A DNA stretch of 64,000 bases from Desulfovibrionaceae bacterium (GTDB lineage Bacteria; Desulfobacterota; Desulfovibrionia; Desulfovibrionales; Desulfovibrionaceae). The notes under the pieces were generated by a model. It saw only the letters and a program-made list of their open reading frames with translations, made no database searches and had not been told where the DNA came from. Shown here piece by piece: positions 51,384 through 60,648 of this stretch. Made by a program: the position numbers and the translations under genes. Position 1 is the first letter of the stretch; each line of letters begins with the position of its first letter. Location: the NCBI GenBank assembly GCA_019421865.1, contig JAHZEL010000015.1, positions 1 to 64,000 on the forward strand, written 5' to 3'.

Positions 51384-51415
51384 GGAAGCTCTCCCAAGGG
51401 GGGAGCTTCCTTTTC
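51384..51415 (+). terminator. Intercistronic terminator/attenuator between modA and modB
   Basis: Stem GGAAGCTC/GAGCTTCC (51384-51391, 51403-51410) followed by TTTTC. It would make binding protein more abundant than permease and ATPase. Confidence 0.7.
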
Positions 51416-51468
51416 TCCCCGTTCCTTTTCCTCCCCCGCCTTCCGCAGAGGGCGCAGGACTGCGCGCC

Positions 51469-52278
51469 ATGAAACAGAAGTTCTCCCTCTTTGACGGCGC
51501 AAGCCTTCTCATTGCCTTTCTGACCATCTTTTTCCTTACGGCATCCGTCTGCACCATCGTCATCGGCGGACTGCCCTTTCTGCCTGCGGCCTTCCAGTCG
51601 AAGGAAGTGCTCTTTTCCATCCGGCTGAGTCTGGTCACCTCCACGCTCTCCACCCTGCTCTGCTTTCTGGTGGGCATTCCCTGCGCCTATGCGCTGGCCC
51701 GCTGCCGCATGCCGCTGCGCAATCTCTGCCGCATCATTCTGGAACTTCCCCTCTCTCTGCCCTATCTGGTGCTCGGCCTTTGCCTGCTCATGATGTTTTC
51801 CTCGGAAGCGGGCAAAATGCTCAGAGACATGGGCATACGCGTCATCTTTGAACCGGCCGGCATCGTCATGGCCCAGTGGATGGTAAACATTCCCTTCGTG
51901 ATCAGGCTCATGCGCACCGCGCTGGAGGAAATGGACGGCAGGCTGGAATTCATTGCCGGAACGCTCGGCGCTTCCCGCTGGCAGCGCTTTCTCACCATCA
52001 CCCTGCCGCTGTGCCGCAATGCCATTCTCATGGCCGCCATTCTCACATGGTCGCGCGCCATAGGCGAATTCGGCGCCACGCTCATGCTGGTGGGAGTCAC
52101 CCGCATGAAAACGGAAACGCTTCCGGCAAGCATCTATCTCAACATCAGTACGGGCGACAACGGCATGGCTATGGCTTCCGCCATCATCCTTCTCGGCATT
52201 TCCGGAGCGGCGCTTCTGCTCTCCACGCTGCTGCACAAACGCGCCGCCAGCCGCATGGAAGGAGTGTCGTGGTCATGA
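51469..52278 (+). CDS. modB: Molybdate/tungstate ABC transporter permease
   Basis: 269 aa, about six helices. The ABC importer EAA loop appears as EEMDGRLEFIAGTLGASRWQRFLTITLPLCRNAI near 160-190, followed by AIGEFGATLMLVG, the region typical of ModB/CysT permeases. Its end overlaps the modC start by four bases. Confidence 0.88.
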   Translation: MKQKFSLFDGASLLIAFLTIFFLTASVCTIVIGGLPFLPAAFQSKEVLFSIRLSLVTSTLSTLLCFLVGIPCAYALARCRMPLRNLCRIILELPLSLPYLVLGLCLLMMFSSEAGKMLRDMGIRVIFEPAGIVMAQWMVNIPFVIRLMRTALEEMDGRLEFIAGTLGASRWQRFLTITLPLCRNAILMAAILTWSRAIGEFGATLMLVGVTRMKTETLPASIYLNISTGDNGMAMASAIILLGISGAALLLSTLLHKRAASRMEGVSWS

Positions 52279-52991
52279 CGCCCCTCGTCTTCGATCATTT
52301 CTGCCTCACCCGGGGAAGCATGCACATCAGGGACATTTCCTTTTCCCTGCAGGAGAAGGAAATGTTCGCCATTCTCGGCCGCACCGGCGCGGGCAAGACA
52401 CTTCTTCTGGAATCCGCAGCAGGCTTTTATCCGCCGGAAAAAGGCCAGGTGCTTCTCTACGGCACCCCGGTTCAGGACATTCCCCTGGCGGAACGGCGCA
52501 TCGGATTCGTGTATCAGGACTACGCCCTCTTTCCTCACATGACCGTGCAGGACAACGTGGCCTACGGTCTTCGCGTGCGCCGCATCCCCAGAAAGGAACA
52601 AGAAGAGCAGGTCAAGGCCATTACCGATCTTCTCGGCATAGGGCACGCCCTCAGGCAGTATCCGCAGACCCTGAGCGGCGGGGAGCGCCAGCGCGCGGCC
52701 CTGGCCCGTGCCCTGATCCTCAAACCGAATCTGCTGCTGCTCGACGAACCGTTCTCCTCGCTGGATCCGGCAACAAAAAAACGTCTTTACGAGGAACTGG
52801 AAGGAATTCCCAAAAAATTCAACTGCGCCGTGCTCTTCGTCACGCATGATTTCAGAGAAGCCCAGTGTCTGGCCTCGCGCATCGGCATCATGGCCGGGGG
52901 GAGCATGCTCTGCATCCGCTCGTCGGAAGATCTTTTCGAGCACAGCAGCAATACCGAACTCAACGCCTTTCTCGGGCTGGAGGACGCATGA
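52275..52991 (+). CDS. modC: Molybdate/tungstate ABC transporter ATPase
   Basis: 238 aa. Walker A LGRTGAGKTLLLE near 38, Q-loop VYQDYALFPHMTV, signature LSGGERQRAALARAL, Walker B LLLLDEPFSSLD, and switch His in FVTHDF. At 238 residues it lacks the C-terminal MOP/TOBE regulatory domain of Escherichia coli ModC, so feedback probably acts through the RNA leader instead. Its stop overlaps the following DUF364 gene (ATGA). Confidence 0.88.
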   Translation: MTPLVFDHFCLTRGSMHIRDISFSLQEKEMFAILGRTGAGKTLLLESAAGFYPPEKGQVLLYGTPVQDIPLAERRIGFVYQDYALFPHMTVQDNVAYGLRVRRIPRKEQEEQVKAITDLLGIGHALRQYPQTLSGGERQRAALARALILKPNLLLLDEPFSSLDPATKKRLYEELEGIPKKFNCAVLFVTHDFREAQCLASRIGIMAGGSMLCIRSSEDLFEHSSNTELNAFLGLEDA

Positions 52992-53731
52992 CCACACAGG
53001 AACTCTACCGACGCCTCAGGCAGGAACTCGAAAACCTCGTCAAACGCCACCACCTGGAGCAAAGCCCCATCCGGCTGAAAAGTCGGGGCCTTTCTCCAGA
53101 GGAAGCCATCGGCAACACCCGCCGCAGGGATTATCCCATTCTTGCGGGCAAAGAGGTCATGCTGCAGGCGGAGTTCGGGCAGGCCTTCGGACAGGCCTTT
53201 ACCGATGCCCCTTCGGACTTCGACGGCACGCTGGAAGACATTCTGAGCCTCGATCCCGAGCGCGACTCCCACAGCCGGGGGCTTCTCGTGGCATCGCTCA
53301 ACGCCGTCATGCGCTACACGGGCGACATCGACCATACCGTGCACTGCCGCAACGATGAGCTGGAACAGTGCGCCGAAGCCCATGCCGCCCACATTCGGGA
53401 ACATTTCGGTTCGCCCCGCATCACGCTGATCGGCTACCAGCCCGCGCTCACGGCGCGCCTGTCGCAGGAGTTTTCCCTGCGCGTGCTGGACATGAACCCT
53501 CAGTTCGTGGGCAGCGTTCGTTCCGGCATCACCATAGAGCACGGAACAGCCGCGTACCAAAGCGCCGTACTGGAATGGCCCGAGCTCATTCTCTGCACCG
53601 GCAGCACACTGTGCAACGGCACCTTCGTCAACTATCTGGACACAGGCCGGCCCGTCATCTTTTTCGGCATCTCGGGAGCGGCGGCCGCACGCATCTTCCA
53701 TCTGCCCCGCTTCTGCCCGATGGCGCACTGA
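52988..53731 (+). CDS. DUF364-type putative metal-chelation protein linked to modABC
   Basis: 247 aa. The N-terminal part (about 1-110: GNTRRRDYPILAGKEVMLQAEFG) resembles DUF4213. The C-terminal part (GYQPALTARLSQEFSLRVLDMNP, VLEWPELILCTGSTLCNGTF, GRPVIFFGISGAAAARIF) resembles DUF364, sometimes called a putative heavy-metal chelation domain. It overlaps modC by four bases, so it is made with the transporter and may store, sort or hand over Mo/W. Cysteines in LCTGSTLCNG are candidate ligands. No activity is known. Confidence 0.7.
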   Translation: MTTQELYRRLRQELENLVKRHHLEQSPIRLKSRGLSPEEAIGNTRRRDYPILAGKEVMLQAEFGQAFGQAFTDAPSDFDGTLEDILSLDPERDSHSRGLLVASLNAVMRYTGDIDHTVHCRNDELEQCAEAHAAHIREHFGSPRITLIGYQPALTARLSQEFSLRVLDMNPQFVGSVRSGITIEHGTAAYQSAVLEWPELILCTGSTLCNGTFVNYLDTGRPVIFFGISGAAAARIFHLPRFCPMAH

Positions 53732-53783
53732 AAAAAGGGGCGGGCCTTTTCCCGCTCCGCGCCCGAGCCTCGCAGCCCTTTTC

Positions 53784-53812
53784 ACGCCCCTTGCCGAGGG
53801 GCGTTATTTTTT
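53784..53812 (+). terminator. Terminator of the mod operon
   Basis: Perfect 8-bp stem ACGCCCCT/AGGGGCGT (53784-53791, 53797-53804) with TATTTTTT after it. Confidence 0.85.
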
Positions 53813-53927
53813 CAGAAAAAGGAAAAAATTTTTCTGATGTAAGGAGCCTGTAAGTTTCCGGTGCTTTACTGAACTCAACTGGAAAAGGTTACCACACTAA
53901 ACAACATATACGTTTCCGGAGGAAACC

Positions 53928-54371
53928 ATGACTATGCATCCCGTTACCCTTACCCGCAAGAATCTTCCCGCCCTTTCCCGCCGCACCTCCCGCCTGCCGC
54001 TTGCCCTCAGCGCCGCGCTCGCCCTCATGCTTACCCTCGGCGTTTCGAGCGCCCTTGCCAAGGGCCCGGACGGAGGCTACACCCATAGAAACGGCGGCTA
54101 CACCGGCCCCGGCCCTTCCATCAATACCGTTGAGCAGGCCAAGGACATGCGCGACGATGCCCACGTGGCTCTCAGAGGCCGCATCATTCAGCACCTCGGC
54201 GGAAAGCACTATGTTTTCCAGGATGAAACCGGCACCATCAACGTGGATATCGACGACAAGCACTGGCGCGGTCAGAGCGTCGGCCCCAACGACGTGGTGG
54301 AAATCTACGGTGAAGTGGAAAAGGACTGGCACGAACTGGAAATAGACGTTGACCGCATCGTCAAGAAGTAG
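53928..54371 (+). CDS. YgiW/YdeI-family periplasmic stress protein (BOF domain)
   Basis: 147 aa. A long N terminus carries a signal peptide (about 20-44, LPLALSAALALMLTLGVSSALA). The OB-fold BOF domain follows at about 60-147: TVEQAKDMRDDAHVALRGRIIQHLGGKHYVFQDETGTINVDID and YGEVEKDWHELEIDVDRI. Escherichia coli has ygiW immediately before qseBC, the same arrangement seen here. Members protect against envelope, peroxide or cationic-peptide stress. GGAGG lies five bases before the ATG. Confidence 0.88.
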   Translation: MTMHPVTLTRKNLPALSRRTSRLPLALSAALALMLTLGVSSALAKGPDGGYTHRNGGYTGPGPSINTVEQAKDMRDDAHVALRGRIIQHLGGKHYVFQDETGTINVDIDDKHWRGQSVGPNDVVEIYGEVEKDWHELEIDVDRIVKK

Positions 54372-54378
54372 GAAAACG

Positions 54379-54410
54379 CCGGCGCATTTCCTTCCCCGGA
54401 AATGCGCCGG
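54379..54410 (+). promoter_or_regulatory. Perfect hairpin between the YgiW-like gene and the response regulator
   Basis: 13-bp stem CCGGCGCATTTCC/GGAAATGCGCCGG without a T-run; it probably partly separates expression of the two. Confidence 0.55.
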
Positions 54411-54430
54411 AAATGTAAGAGGGGAGATCC

Positions 54431-55090
54431 ATGCGCATTCTTCTGATCGAGGATGATGTTCTCATTGGCAACGGTCTAAAAATGGGACTTCCGGCTCTGG
54501 GCTTCGCCGTAGACTGGTTTCAGGACGGCACGCTGGGGCAGAAGGCCCTTTCTTCGGCGGAATACGACGCCGCCATCCTCGATCTCGGTCTTCCCGGCAT
54601 GGACGGACTCGACATTCTGAAAAGCTGGCGAGGTTCAGGCAGCGACATACCGGTTCTGATCCTTACGGCGCGGGATGCCATCAGCCAGCGTGTGGAAGGC
54701 CTGAATCTCGGCGCGGACGACTATCTCGGCAAGCCCTTTGATCTGGATGAGGTGGCGGCAAGGCTTCGCGCCCTTGTCCGCCGCAGACACGGGGTGACAA
54801 GCCATCAGCTCGTCCACGGCGCCGTCAGCTTCGATCCGCTGACAAGAACCGTTTCCCTGAACGGACAGCCCGTCGCGCTGGGTCAGAAGGAAGTCATGCT
54901 CGTGGAGCTGCTTCTTCTGAACAGGCAAAGCGTTCTTTCCCGCAGCGCCATTGAGGAAAAGCTGTATCCCTGGGGCGAGGAAGTCAGCAGCAACTCCGTG
55001 GAAGTACTGGTTCACCGCATACGCCGCAAGCTGGGAAGCGGCTTCATCAAAACCGTTCATGCCGTAGGATACACCCTGGGAGAAGCCTGA
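54431..55090 (+). CDS. OmpR-family response regulator (QseB/PmrA-like)
   Basis: 219 aa. Receiver domain: acidic pair in [10 protein letters not shown] (10-11), phosphorylated Asp in [13 protein letters not shown] near 51, and Lys in [13 protein letters not shown] near 101. The winged-helix DNA-binding domain ends with [32 protein letters not shown]. The stop shares bases with the start of the sensor kinase (TGATG). Confidence 0.93.
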   Translation: MRILLIEDDVLIGNGLKMGLPALGFAVDWFQDGTLGQKALSSAEYDAAILDLGLPGMDGLDILKSWRGSGSDIPVLILTARDAISQRVEGLNLGADDYLGKPFDLDEVAARLRALVRRRHGVTSHQLVHGAVSFDPLTRTVSLNGQPVALGQKEVMLVELLLLNRQSVLSRSAIEEKLYPWGEEVSSNSVEVLVHRIRRKLGSGFIKTVHAVGYTLGEA

Positions 55091-56631
55091 TGTCACCCTG
55101 CCCTGCCCGACTGAAGAAAATGGCTGCCGGAGCAGCGGCAATTCTGCTTCGCGCCTTCCGCATGCTGAAAAAACTCCTGCCTTCCGCAGGTGTTCGGGCA
55201 GGGAGCCTCGCCGGTTCGGCATGGGGGCACATCATGGCTCTGCCCGTAAGCCGCAGAAGTCTGCGACTCAGGCTGAGTCTGTTCTTTTCCCTTTTCATGC
55301 TCGTTGCCTGGCTTACCGCGGCGCTCTTTGCCTGGCACATCTGCCGTGACTACATCAACGAATTTTTCGACTCCCAGCAGATGCTCGTCACCAGAACGCT
55401 TGCCGTGGCCGATCTGACGCGCACCCCGGAAAAGCTGCCCCGCATCGAGGCCATGTTGCCCGGCGTCAAAAAGCATTCCTTCGGCGATCTGGAAGAGGAA
55501 GCCATCTCCTTTGCGGTCTTCTCCCGTGACGGCGCCCTGCTGCTTGCCGACAGCAAAAAAGGGCAGCGCTTTCCGTTCGAGCCTCACCGCCGGGGATTCG
55601 TCAATGTGCCTCTGCACGGCAAGAACGACATGTGGCGCATCCTGTGGATGAACTCCAGCGACGGCAGCCATGTCATCGCCGTAGGGCAGGAGCTGGAGTA
55701 CAGACAGGACATGGCGCTGGAAATGCTGGAAGGACAGATTCTTCCGTGGCTGCTGCTCATTCCCGTTCTTCTGGCAGGCCTTTTCATCATTCTGACCAGA
55801 GAGCTGGCCCCGCTTCACTCCATTGCCGACAGGCTGCGTTCCCGCACGCCTGAAGACACCACGCCGCTGGATCTGCAGCGTCTGCCGTCGGAAGTGCTGC
55901 CCATGGCCGAATCCCTGAACGGATTCTTCATACGCACCAGAGAGATGCTGACAAGGGAGCGTTCCTTCATTTCCGATGCGGCGCATGAGCTGCGCACCCC
56001 TCTGGCCGGACTTCGCATTCAGGCTCAGGTGGCGGCGCAGCCGGGCCTTGACGGGGAAACCCGCATGGCGGCGCTGTCCTTCCTCAGACAGGGCATCGAC
56101 CGCTGCTCACGCCTTATCGACCAGCTGCTCGCCCTTTCCAGACTTGAGGCAAACTATGCGGAAGGCCGGGTTCCGCAGAATGATCTTACCCCGGTCAACT
56201 GGACACAGCTTCTGGAAGACTATCTGCCGGACTACCGTCTCCGTCTCGAAGCCGAAGGCATCCACCTGGAGTCCCGGATAAGTTCTCTGAACAACGATGT
56301 GCCGGGCAATCCCACGCTGCTCTCTATGCTTCTGCGCAACCTTCTGGAAAATGCGGCGTCCTATACAACGCAAGGCGGTCTCATCCGGATTACGCTGGAA
56401 GAACATCACCTCACCGTGCAGAACGACTGCACGCCTCTTCCCGACGAGTATATCTCACGCCTCGGCGAACGATTCTTCCGCCCGCCGGGACAGACAAAAA
56501 ACGGCAGCGGACTGGGACTTTCCATCGTAAGACGCATTGCCGCCATTCATGGCTTCCCTCTGGACATCCGGGTGGAAACAGATGCTCCCGGATTCTCAGA
56601 CTGCTCATTTCGGATTTCACTGAGCTGGTAA
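55090..56631 (+). CDS. Sensor histidine kinase (QseC-like)
   Basis: 513 aa. An unusual 50-residue N-terminal extension precedes TM1 (LRLSLFFSLFMLVAWLTAALFAW), a periplasmic sensor (about 80-215) and TM2 (ILPWLLLIPVLLAGLFIIL). The dimerisation/phospho-His motif is FISDAAHELRTPLAGL (His near 299), N box LLRNLLENAASYT, and G box GSGLGLSIVRRIA. The partner regulator is translationally coupled upstream. QseC homologues sense iron, cationic or quinone/catechol signals; the ligand here is unknown. Confidence 0.92.
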   Translation: MSPCPARLKKMAAGAAAILLRAFRMLKKLLPSAGVRAGSLAGSAWGHIMALPVSRRSLRLRLSLFFSLFMLVAWLTAALFAWHICRDYINEFFDSQQMLVTRTLAVADLTRTPEKLPRIEAMLPGVKKHSFGDLEEEAISFAVFSRDGALLLADSKKGQRFPFEPHRRGFVNVPLHGKNDMWRILWMNSSDGSHVIAVGQELEYRQDMALEMLEGQILPWLLLIPVLLAGLFIILTRELAPLHSIADRLRSRTPEDTTPLDLQRLPSEVLPMAESLNGFFIRTREMLTRERSFISDAAHELRTPLAGLRIQAQVAAQPGLDGETRMAALSFLRQGIDRCSRLIDQLLALSRLEANYAEGRVPQNDLTPVNWTQLLEDYLPDYRLRLEAEGIHLESRISSLNNDVPGNPTLLSMLLRNLLENAASYTTQGGLIRITLEEHHLTVQNDCTPLPDEYISRLGERFFRPPGQTKNGSGLGLSIVRRIAAIHGFPLDIRVETDAPGFSDCSFRISLSW

Positions 56632-56648
56632 CTCCTCTCTCTTCAAGC

Positions 56649-56687
56649 GCTGCCTGCGGCAACCTACTGCGGGCAGCTCTTTTTTTA
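56649..56687 (+). terminator. Terminator after the sensor kinase
   Basis: Arms GCTGCC/GGCAGC (56649-56654, 56672-56677) followed by TCTTTTTTT. Confidence 0.8.
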
Positions 56688-57102
56688 TTCATTTCACACC
56701 TTTTTACAGTGTTATCACCAGGTGTTTCACAAAACAAACGACACTGTAGAAAAAATATTCCACGAAACGTCTACATTTTCACAGCTCGATTCTCTGCCCG
56801 AAACACTCAGGGAATGAATGCTCCGTACTAAAAACAAGACACATGAACAATGAACACACAAACCGAAGCTATCTTTCAAATTGTAACATATGCTTGACTT
56901 TTGGCACCGTTTAAAGAACTGATAAAAATATGTTACCGTCTTGAGTTCTTCTATCATAACTTATGTTATATATTATCTGAAAAATAATTAGTATACAAAA
57001 ATGAACATAATTTCATAAAATTTATATTAATTTTTAATAATAAGAAACATGATAAAACAATTTTTTTATATACAACAAGAAAAATACTTTTCTATTGATC
57101 AT
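56688..57102. other. AT-rich intergenic region
   Basis: About 415 bases, strongly AT-rich from 56920, with a small ATAAC/GTTAT dyad near 56957-56970. No gene seen. It marks the left edge of the lower-GC segment of the window. Confidence 0.5.
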
Positions 57103-57148
57103 AAAAAACGCTGATACCGTTTTTCTTTCAAGAAATACGACATCAGCG
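57103..57148 (-). terminator. Terminator of the atypical response regulator
   Basis: Minus-strand stem CGCTGAT/ATCAGCG with an inner TTTCTT/AAGAAA stem, followed by TTTTTT (57108-57103). Confidence 0.8.
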
Positions 57149-57173
57149 CTATGCAGGAGGAAAATCAATACCG

Positions 57174-57884
57174 CTAGGGCATATTCGTCAAACGAAAACC
57201 CACCCGCGGAACTGTTTTCAAAATCGGCTTATTCTGCTGTTCCAGACGAGAGCGTAATGTATGGATATAGGTACGAAGCGCATCACTATTGGGAGGTGTA
57301 TCGCCATAAAGCTCACTCTGCAGTTCACTGCGGCTGACGACATTGGGAGCCGACTTCATGAGACGAGCTAAAATGGTAAATGCCATAGGAGGCAGATGAA
57401 GATTATTACCATCACAGGTGACGGTATGCTTTTGCAAATCGAGCTCTATTCCTGCCCAGGTCAGTCGGTCTGAAGCGAAATGTGCCTTTGCAAGGCGTAT
57501 GGCTGCAAGAACTCTTGCCTCAAGCTCCAGAAGATGCAGAGGGCTGGTCACAATATCATCGGCACCGCAGTTCAAATAGCGCGGCAGATTTTCCAAAGTG
57601 TTCTCTGGAACCAGCAGAATGATGGGACAACTGACCCGGTCTATGCGGAGGCAGGTATAAAGAGGGATGCCATTAAGATCCGTAAACTGCGCATCTATAA
57701 TAAGCGCGTCATAAGAGGATGTCTTAAGGCAGTTTCTGACCTCTTCACTGTCCACGGCACTGTCAAGCTGATAGCCCATTGGCTCCAGATACGAAAAAAT
57801 ATTTCTCATCACCGCTGTATCGGAGGTGGCGATAAGCAGATGAAGATCAGGAACAGAAAGCTGTTTTTTCAGGCTGTATAGCAT
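57174..57884 (-). CDS. OmpR-type regulator with a degenerate receiver domain
   Basis: 236 aa. The N-terminal domain has receiver layout (LLIATSDTAVMRNIFSYL, DALIIDAQFTDLNG, CGADDIVTSPLHLLEL), but the usual N-terminal acidic pair is replaced by ATS-D and the conserved Lys of the KP motif by Ser (TSP). The central Asp remains near 62. The winged-helix output is intact (LQSELYGDTPPNSDALRTYIHTLRSRLEQ). It is probably phosphorylation-independent or atypical. No kinase is adjacent; it is divergent from a small XRE regulator. Lower GC than the core genes. Confidence 0.85.
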   Translation of the reverse strand: MLYSLKKQLSVPDLHLLIATSDTAVMRNIFSYLEPMGYQLDSAVDSEEVRNCLKTSSYDALIIDAQFTDLNGIPLYTCLRIDRVSCPIILLVPENTLENLPRYLNCGADDIVTSPLHLLELEARVLAAIRLAKAHFASDRLTWAGIELDLQKHTVTCDGNNLHLPPMAFTILARLMKSAPNVVSRSELQSELYGDTPPNSDALRTYIHTLRSRLEQQNKPILKTVPRVGFRLTNMP

Positions 57885-58001
57885 AGAGCAGCTCTCAGAT
57901 CGTTTTTTGTTTTATGAATGGAGGAACGAGCTGCAGGAACTTGACCGGATAAGAACAACGAGCCCAGACACATCCGGTGCTTATTGGCCTTATGTCCATT
58001 C

Positions 58002-58023
58002 ATACTAGGTTATGGCCTAGTAT
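58002..58023. promoter_or_regulatory. Palindromic operator in the response regulator/XRE divergent region
   Basis: Perfect 8-bp arms ATACTAGG (58002-58009) and CCTAGTAT (58016-58023) around a 6-base spacer, 40 bases before the XRE start. Confidence 0.65.
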
Positions 58024-58062
58024 CCGTCAAGAGCTCCCGACTTCTCCCCAAACGGAGGTTGT

Positions 58063-58308
58063 ATGCCTATTATCAGTAATCTCGGAATAATAATGAAAAA
58101 AAAGAATATGACCTATGAAGATCTGCAACTTTTGTCACAGGTTGCTCCCGACACCATCGCCAGAGCACGAGACGGCAGAATCTCCACATGCAAGCTGGCT
58201 ACGCTGGAAAAACTGGCCTGTGCTCTGGATGTCGATATCTGCCAGCTATTCCGGCATATACGCCCCCCGGAGGAAGCAAACATACAAAACAGACATCAAC
58301 CCTCATGA
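58063..58308 (+). CDS. Small XRE/Cro-type helix-turn-helix regulator
   Basis: 81 aa, essentially one HTH domain: LGIIMKKKNMTYEDLQLLSQVAPDTIARARDGRISTCKLATLEKLACALDVDICQLF. GGAGG precedes the ATG by five bases. Likely binds the palindrome just upstream and so regulates itself and perhaps the divergent response regulator. Small solo regulators of this type are common on mobile elements; no toxin partner is seen. Confidence 0.8.
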   Translation: MPIISNLGIIMKKKNMTYEDLQLLSQVAPDTIARARDGRISTCKLATLEKLACALDVDICQLFRHIRPPEEANIQNRHQPS

Positions 58309-58325
58309 GCTACAAAAGCTGATAC

Positions 58326-58357
58326 TAAAACGGGAGAGGACTTGCATCCTCTCCCGT
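58326..58357 (-). terminator. Terminator of the porin gene
   Basis: Perfect 11-bp stem (58330-58340, 58347-58357) followed on the minus strand by TTTT. A further perfect hairpin ACGGGGC/GCCCCGT is at 58379-58393, just after the porin stop. Confidence 0.85.
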
Positions 58358-58398
58358 GTAAACCGGTTCAGTTCAACACGGGGCAGCCCCGTATCGAA

Positions 58399-59742
58399 TT
58401 AGAACTTGTAAGCGAAGCTGAGAGCAGCGCTCCAGGAGTCTTCGTCAATCTTCTTGAGGCCAGCATGATCGTCCTTATCAAAGTCATTGATGATGTAGGC
58501 GAGCTGCAGGTTGGCGGCCAGGTTCTTGTAGATCATATAGGTCGTATCGAGGTTGAAGTCGATAGCGGTATCGGAGTAGGTCATGTACGTAATGGGATTC
58601 TCATTCAGAGAGTTACCGTCGCTGTTGGTACCCTTGTACATGGTCACGGAGAAAGCGTGGGTCAGGTCTTCGAGGAAGCTCACTTCCTTGATACCGGCGC
58701 TCACGCCCCAGGTGCCACCGATGGCATGATGAGCAGTGAGCTGGGTGTCATACAGACCGTATTCACCGGGAACAAAGCCGAAGGAAGGATGGAAACGACC
58801 GGCCACAGTGGGAATCCAGCCCTGCTTGGCATACTGAGCATCGCGGTCGTCACCGGAACCGTACCAGGCACCCAAGAAAGGAGTACCATAGGCAGTCTTG
58901 TAGGAAGACATAGCCTGCACATACCAGCCGGAACGATCATTGTCGCCGTAGGAGCTGTCGAGGTTGGCCACACCATAGGCGCCGGAGAGCTTCAGTTCGA
59001 AGGGATCGAAATAGCTCAGGGTGCTGGTCACACCGAACCAGTAGGTATCAGCAGAAGCATTGTTCTCAGACACGGCATCATCATGGAACTTAGTGCCATG
59101 ATCCATGGCGCCATACATAACATAGGGGGTCACGGCAAAGCCGTCGAACTTCATGGCAGCGGAAGCTGCGAACACGTCAGCCTTGTTAGCCTTGGAGGTA
59201 TCGTTATCGTAAGACTGGACTTTCTCGCCGTCAAGCCAGTTGTTGTAGCCGGTGCGCACCCAGAAGGCGGTCACGTCGAGCCAGTCAGTCACGGGGCTGG
59301 AGAGCACCACACCGTCACGGCTGTTCACGCCGGGATGCATGATAGCGTTCTTGCCGAAGGCGTCCATGGGAAGACCAACGAGCTGCTTACCCATACGAAC
59401 CTTGACGGTGGTCTGAGGAATCATCCAGTCGATGTAAGCCTGACGAACGCCGATCTTGGTGTTGGCGTTGTTGCTGGTGCCCCAGTCGTTGGCGGCAGCG
59501 CTGTCAGCACCGATACCGGCCTGCATCTGCACATAACCGGAGAGATCTTCAGAAGCGGTGAAGGTCATGCCGAGACGGAAGCGCTGACCAGCAGCGTCAA
59601 AGTTGTCGCCGGAGAGGAGACGTTCACCGGTGATGAAGGTGAACACATATTCGCCGTCCATCTTCACGTCAACAGCGGACGCAGGAGCGGAAGCGGCAAC
59701 AACCATGCCGGCAGCCAGAAGAAGAGTAGCAAGCTTTTTCAT
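58399..59742 (-). CDS. Outer-membrane homotrimeric porin of the Desulfovibrio type
   Basis: 447 aa with a signal peptide (MKKLATLLLAAGMVVAASAPASA). The mature protein is a beta-barrel with alternating polar/aromatic strands (VKMDGEYVFTFITGE, RFRLGMTFTASEDLSGYVQMQAGIG, TTVKVRMGKQLVGLP). It ends in aromatic FAYKF, the outer-membrane sorting signal. The ATG at 59742 is chosen because AAGGA lies nine bases upstream; an ATG nine bases earlier directly abuts that Shine-Dalgarno. It is probably an abundant general diffusion porin. Monocistronic with its own terminator. Confidence 0.92.
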   Translation of the reverse strand: MKKLATLLLAAGMVVAASAPASAVDVKMDGEYVFTFITGERLLSGDNFDAAGQRFRLGMTFTASEDLSGYVQMQAGIGADSAAANDWGTSNNANTKIGVRQAYIDWMIPQTTVKVRMGKQLVGLPMDAFGKNAIMHPGVNSRDGVVLSSPVTDWLDVTAFWVRTGYNNWLDGEKVQSYDNDTSKANKADVFAASAAMKFDGFAVTPYVMYGAMDHGTKFHDDAVSENNASADTYWFGVTSTLSYFDPFELKLSGAYGVANLDSSYGDNDRSGWYVQAMSSYKTAYGTPFLGAWYGSGDDRDAQYAKQGWIPTVAGRFHPSFGFVPGEYGLYDTQLTAHHAIGGTWGVSAGIKEVSFLEDLTHAFSVTMYKGTNSDGNSLNENPITYMTYSDTAIDFNLDTTYMIYKNLAANLQLAYIINDFDKDDHAGLKKIDEDSWSAALSFAYKF

Positions 59743-60648
59743 TGCAGTCATTCCTTTGAAAAAAGTGGTTGGTAACACCAGTGTGGAAAATCCCTCTTTT
59801 TCCACGAAACGACACTGCAACAAGGCTTGATAATAAAATGTTAAAAATTCATTAGGTTTTAATAAAAAAACAGATACAATTTACTAATATTATTATAATA
59901 AAAAAATTTTTACATTATCATTTACCAGTACTCAAAAAGCTAATCAGTTCCTGAAAAGCTCTCGAAATAAGTATCTGCGGTTTATAAAAAATATTTACTA
60001 TCAATATATTACACATAAAAAAGCTATTGCTCTTCTAGGCTTCCCCGCTCTTTCTACAGCCGCCCAAAAGCCTCCGCCGCTTCCAAGCAGACTTTAATGG
60101 GGGGAGCCTCAGTTTTCAAAAAAAACACAAAATATATATTTATTATATTGAATTAATTATATTTTATTGCTATCAACCGATATATCTTCTCCTCTGAGCC
60201 CACAACGTTCCTCCTTATTTTTTTATTCTTGCCAAGGAACAATTTTTTTTACCCCTGCTCCGTGCCAACGGCCCGACACACCATCCCAAACCGCCTTTAC
60301 CGAACTCCCGGCGGCATAAAATGTTCTCACAGACGCTGTCGCATCATGGAGCGAACAAGGTGTACTGCGAGACGACCTCATAAAAAGTCCACCTCCAGTG
60401 TCGACGTGAAGAGATGGTCTGTCATTTTCAATTTTTTGCAAAACAATATATAAGACGAAAATACTCAATAAAACCGATTACATTGTAAAAATCATCATAC
60501 ATAAATATTACTACATATTTTCATCATCAAAGACAAAAGAATCACATAAAATCGTAATTCTTTGAATATATACACATTACCACCATAATATCAAAAGGTT
60601 ATATATTATTAATATTATATCATGCATCATGAAATATCTAGTTTAGAC
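59743..60648. other. Long AT-rich gap between porin and helicase
   Basis: About 900 bases with no gene I can support. AT-rich tracts dominate 59820-60180 and 60450-60648, with a more balanced island at 60035-60110 and 60180-60420. Open frames there (for example 60223-60468 on the minus strand) have no recognisable family or ribosome site. The porin promoter must lie at its left edge; the helicase ends at its right edge without a clear terminator. Confidence 0.5.

Noticed and set aside
58342..59775. Plus-strand open frame of about 477 codons opposite the porin
   Set aside because: The minus strand encodes a signal peptide, beta-barrel and terminal aromatic residue with proper start and terminator; the plus frame has none of these.
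60223..60468. 81-codon minus-strand open frame in the AT-rich gap
   Set aside because: No Shine-Dalgarno, no recognisable family and mixed composition; left as unassigned spacer.
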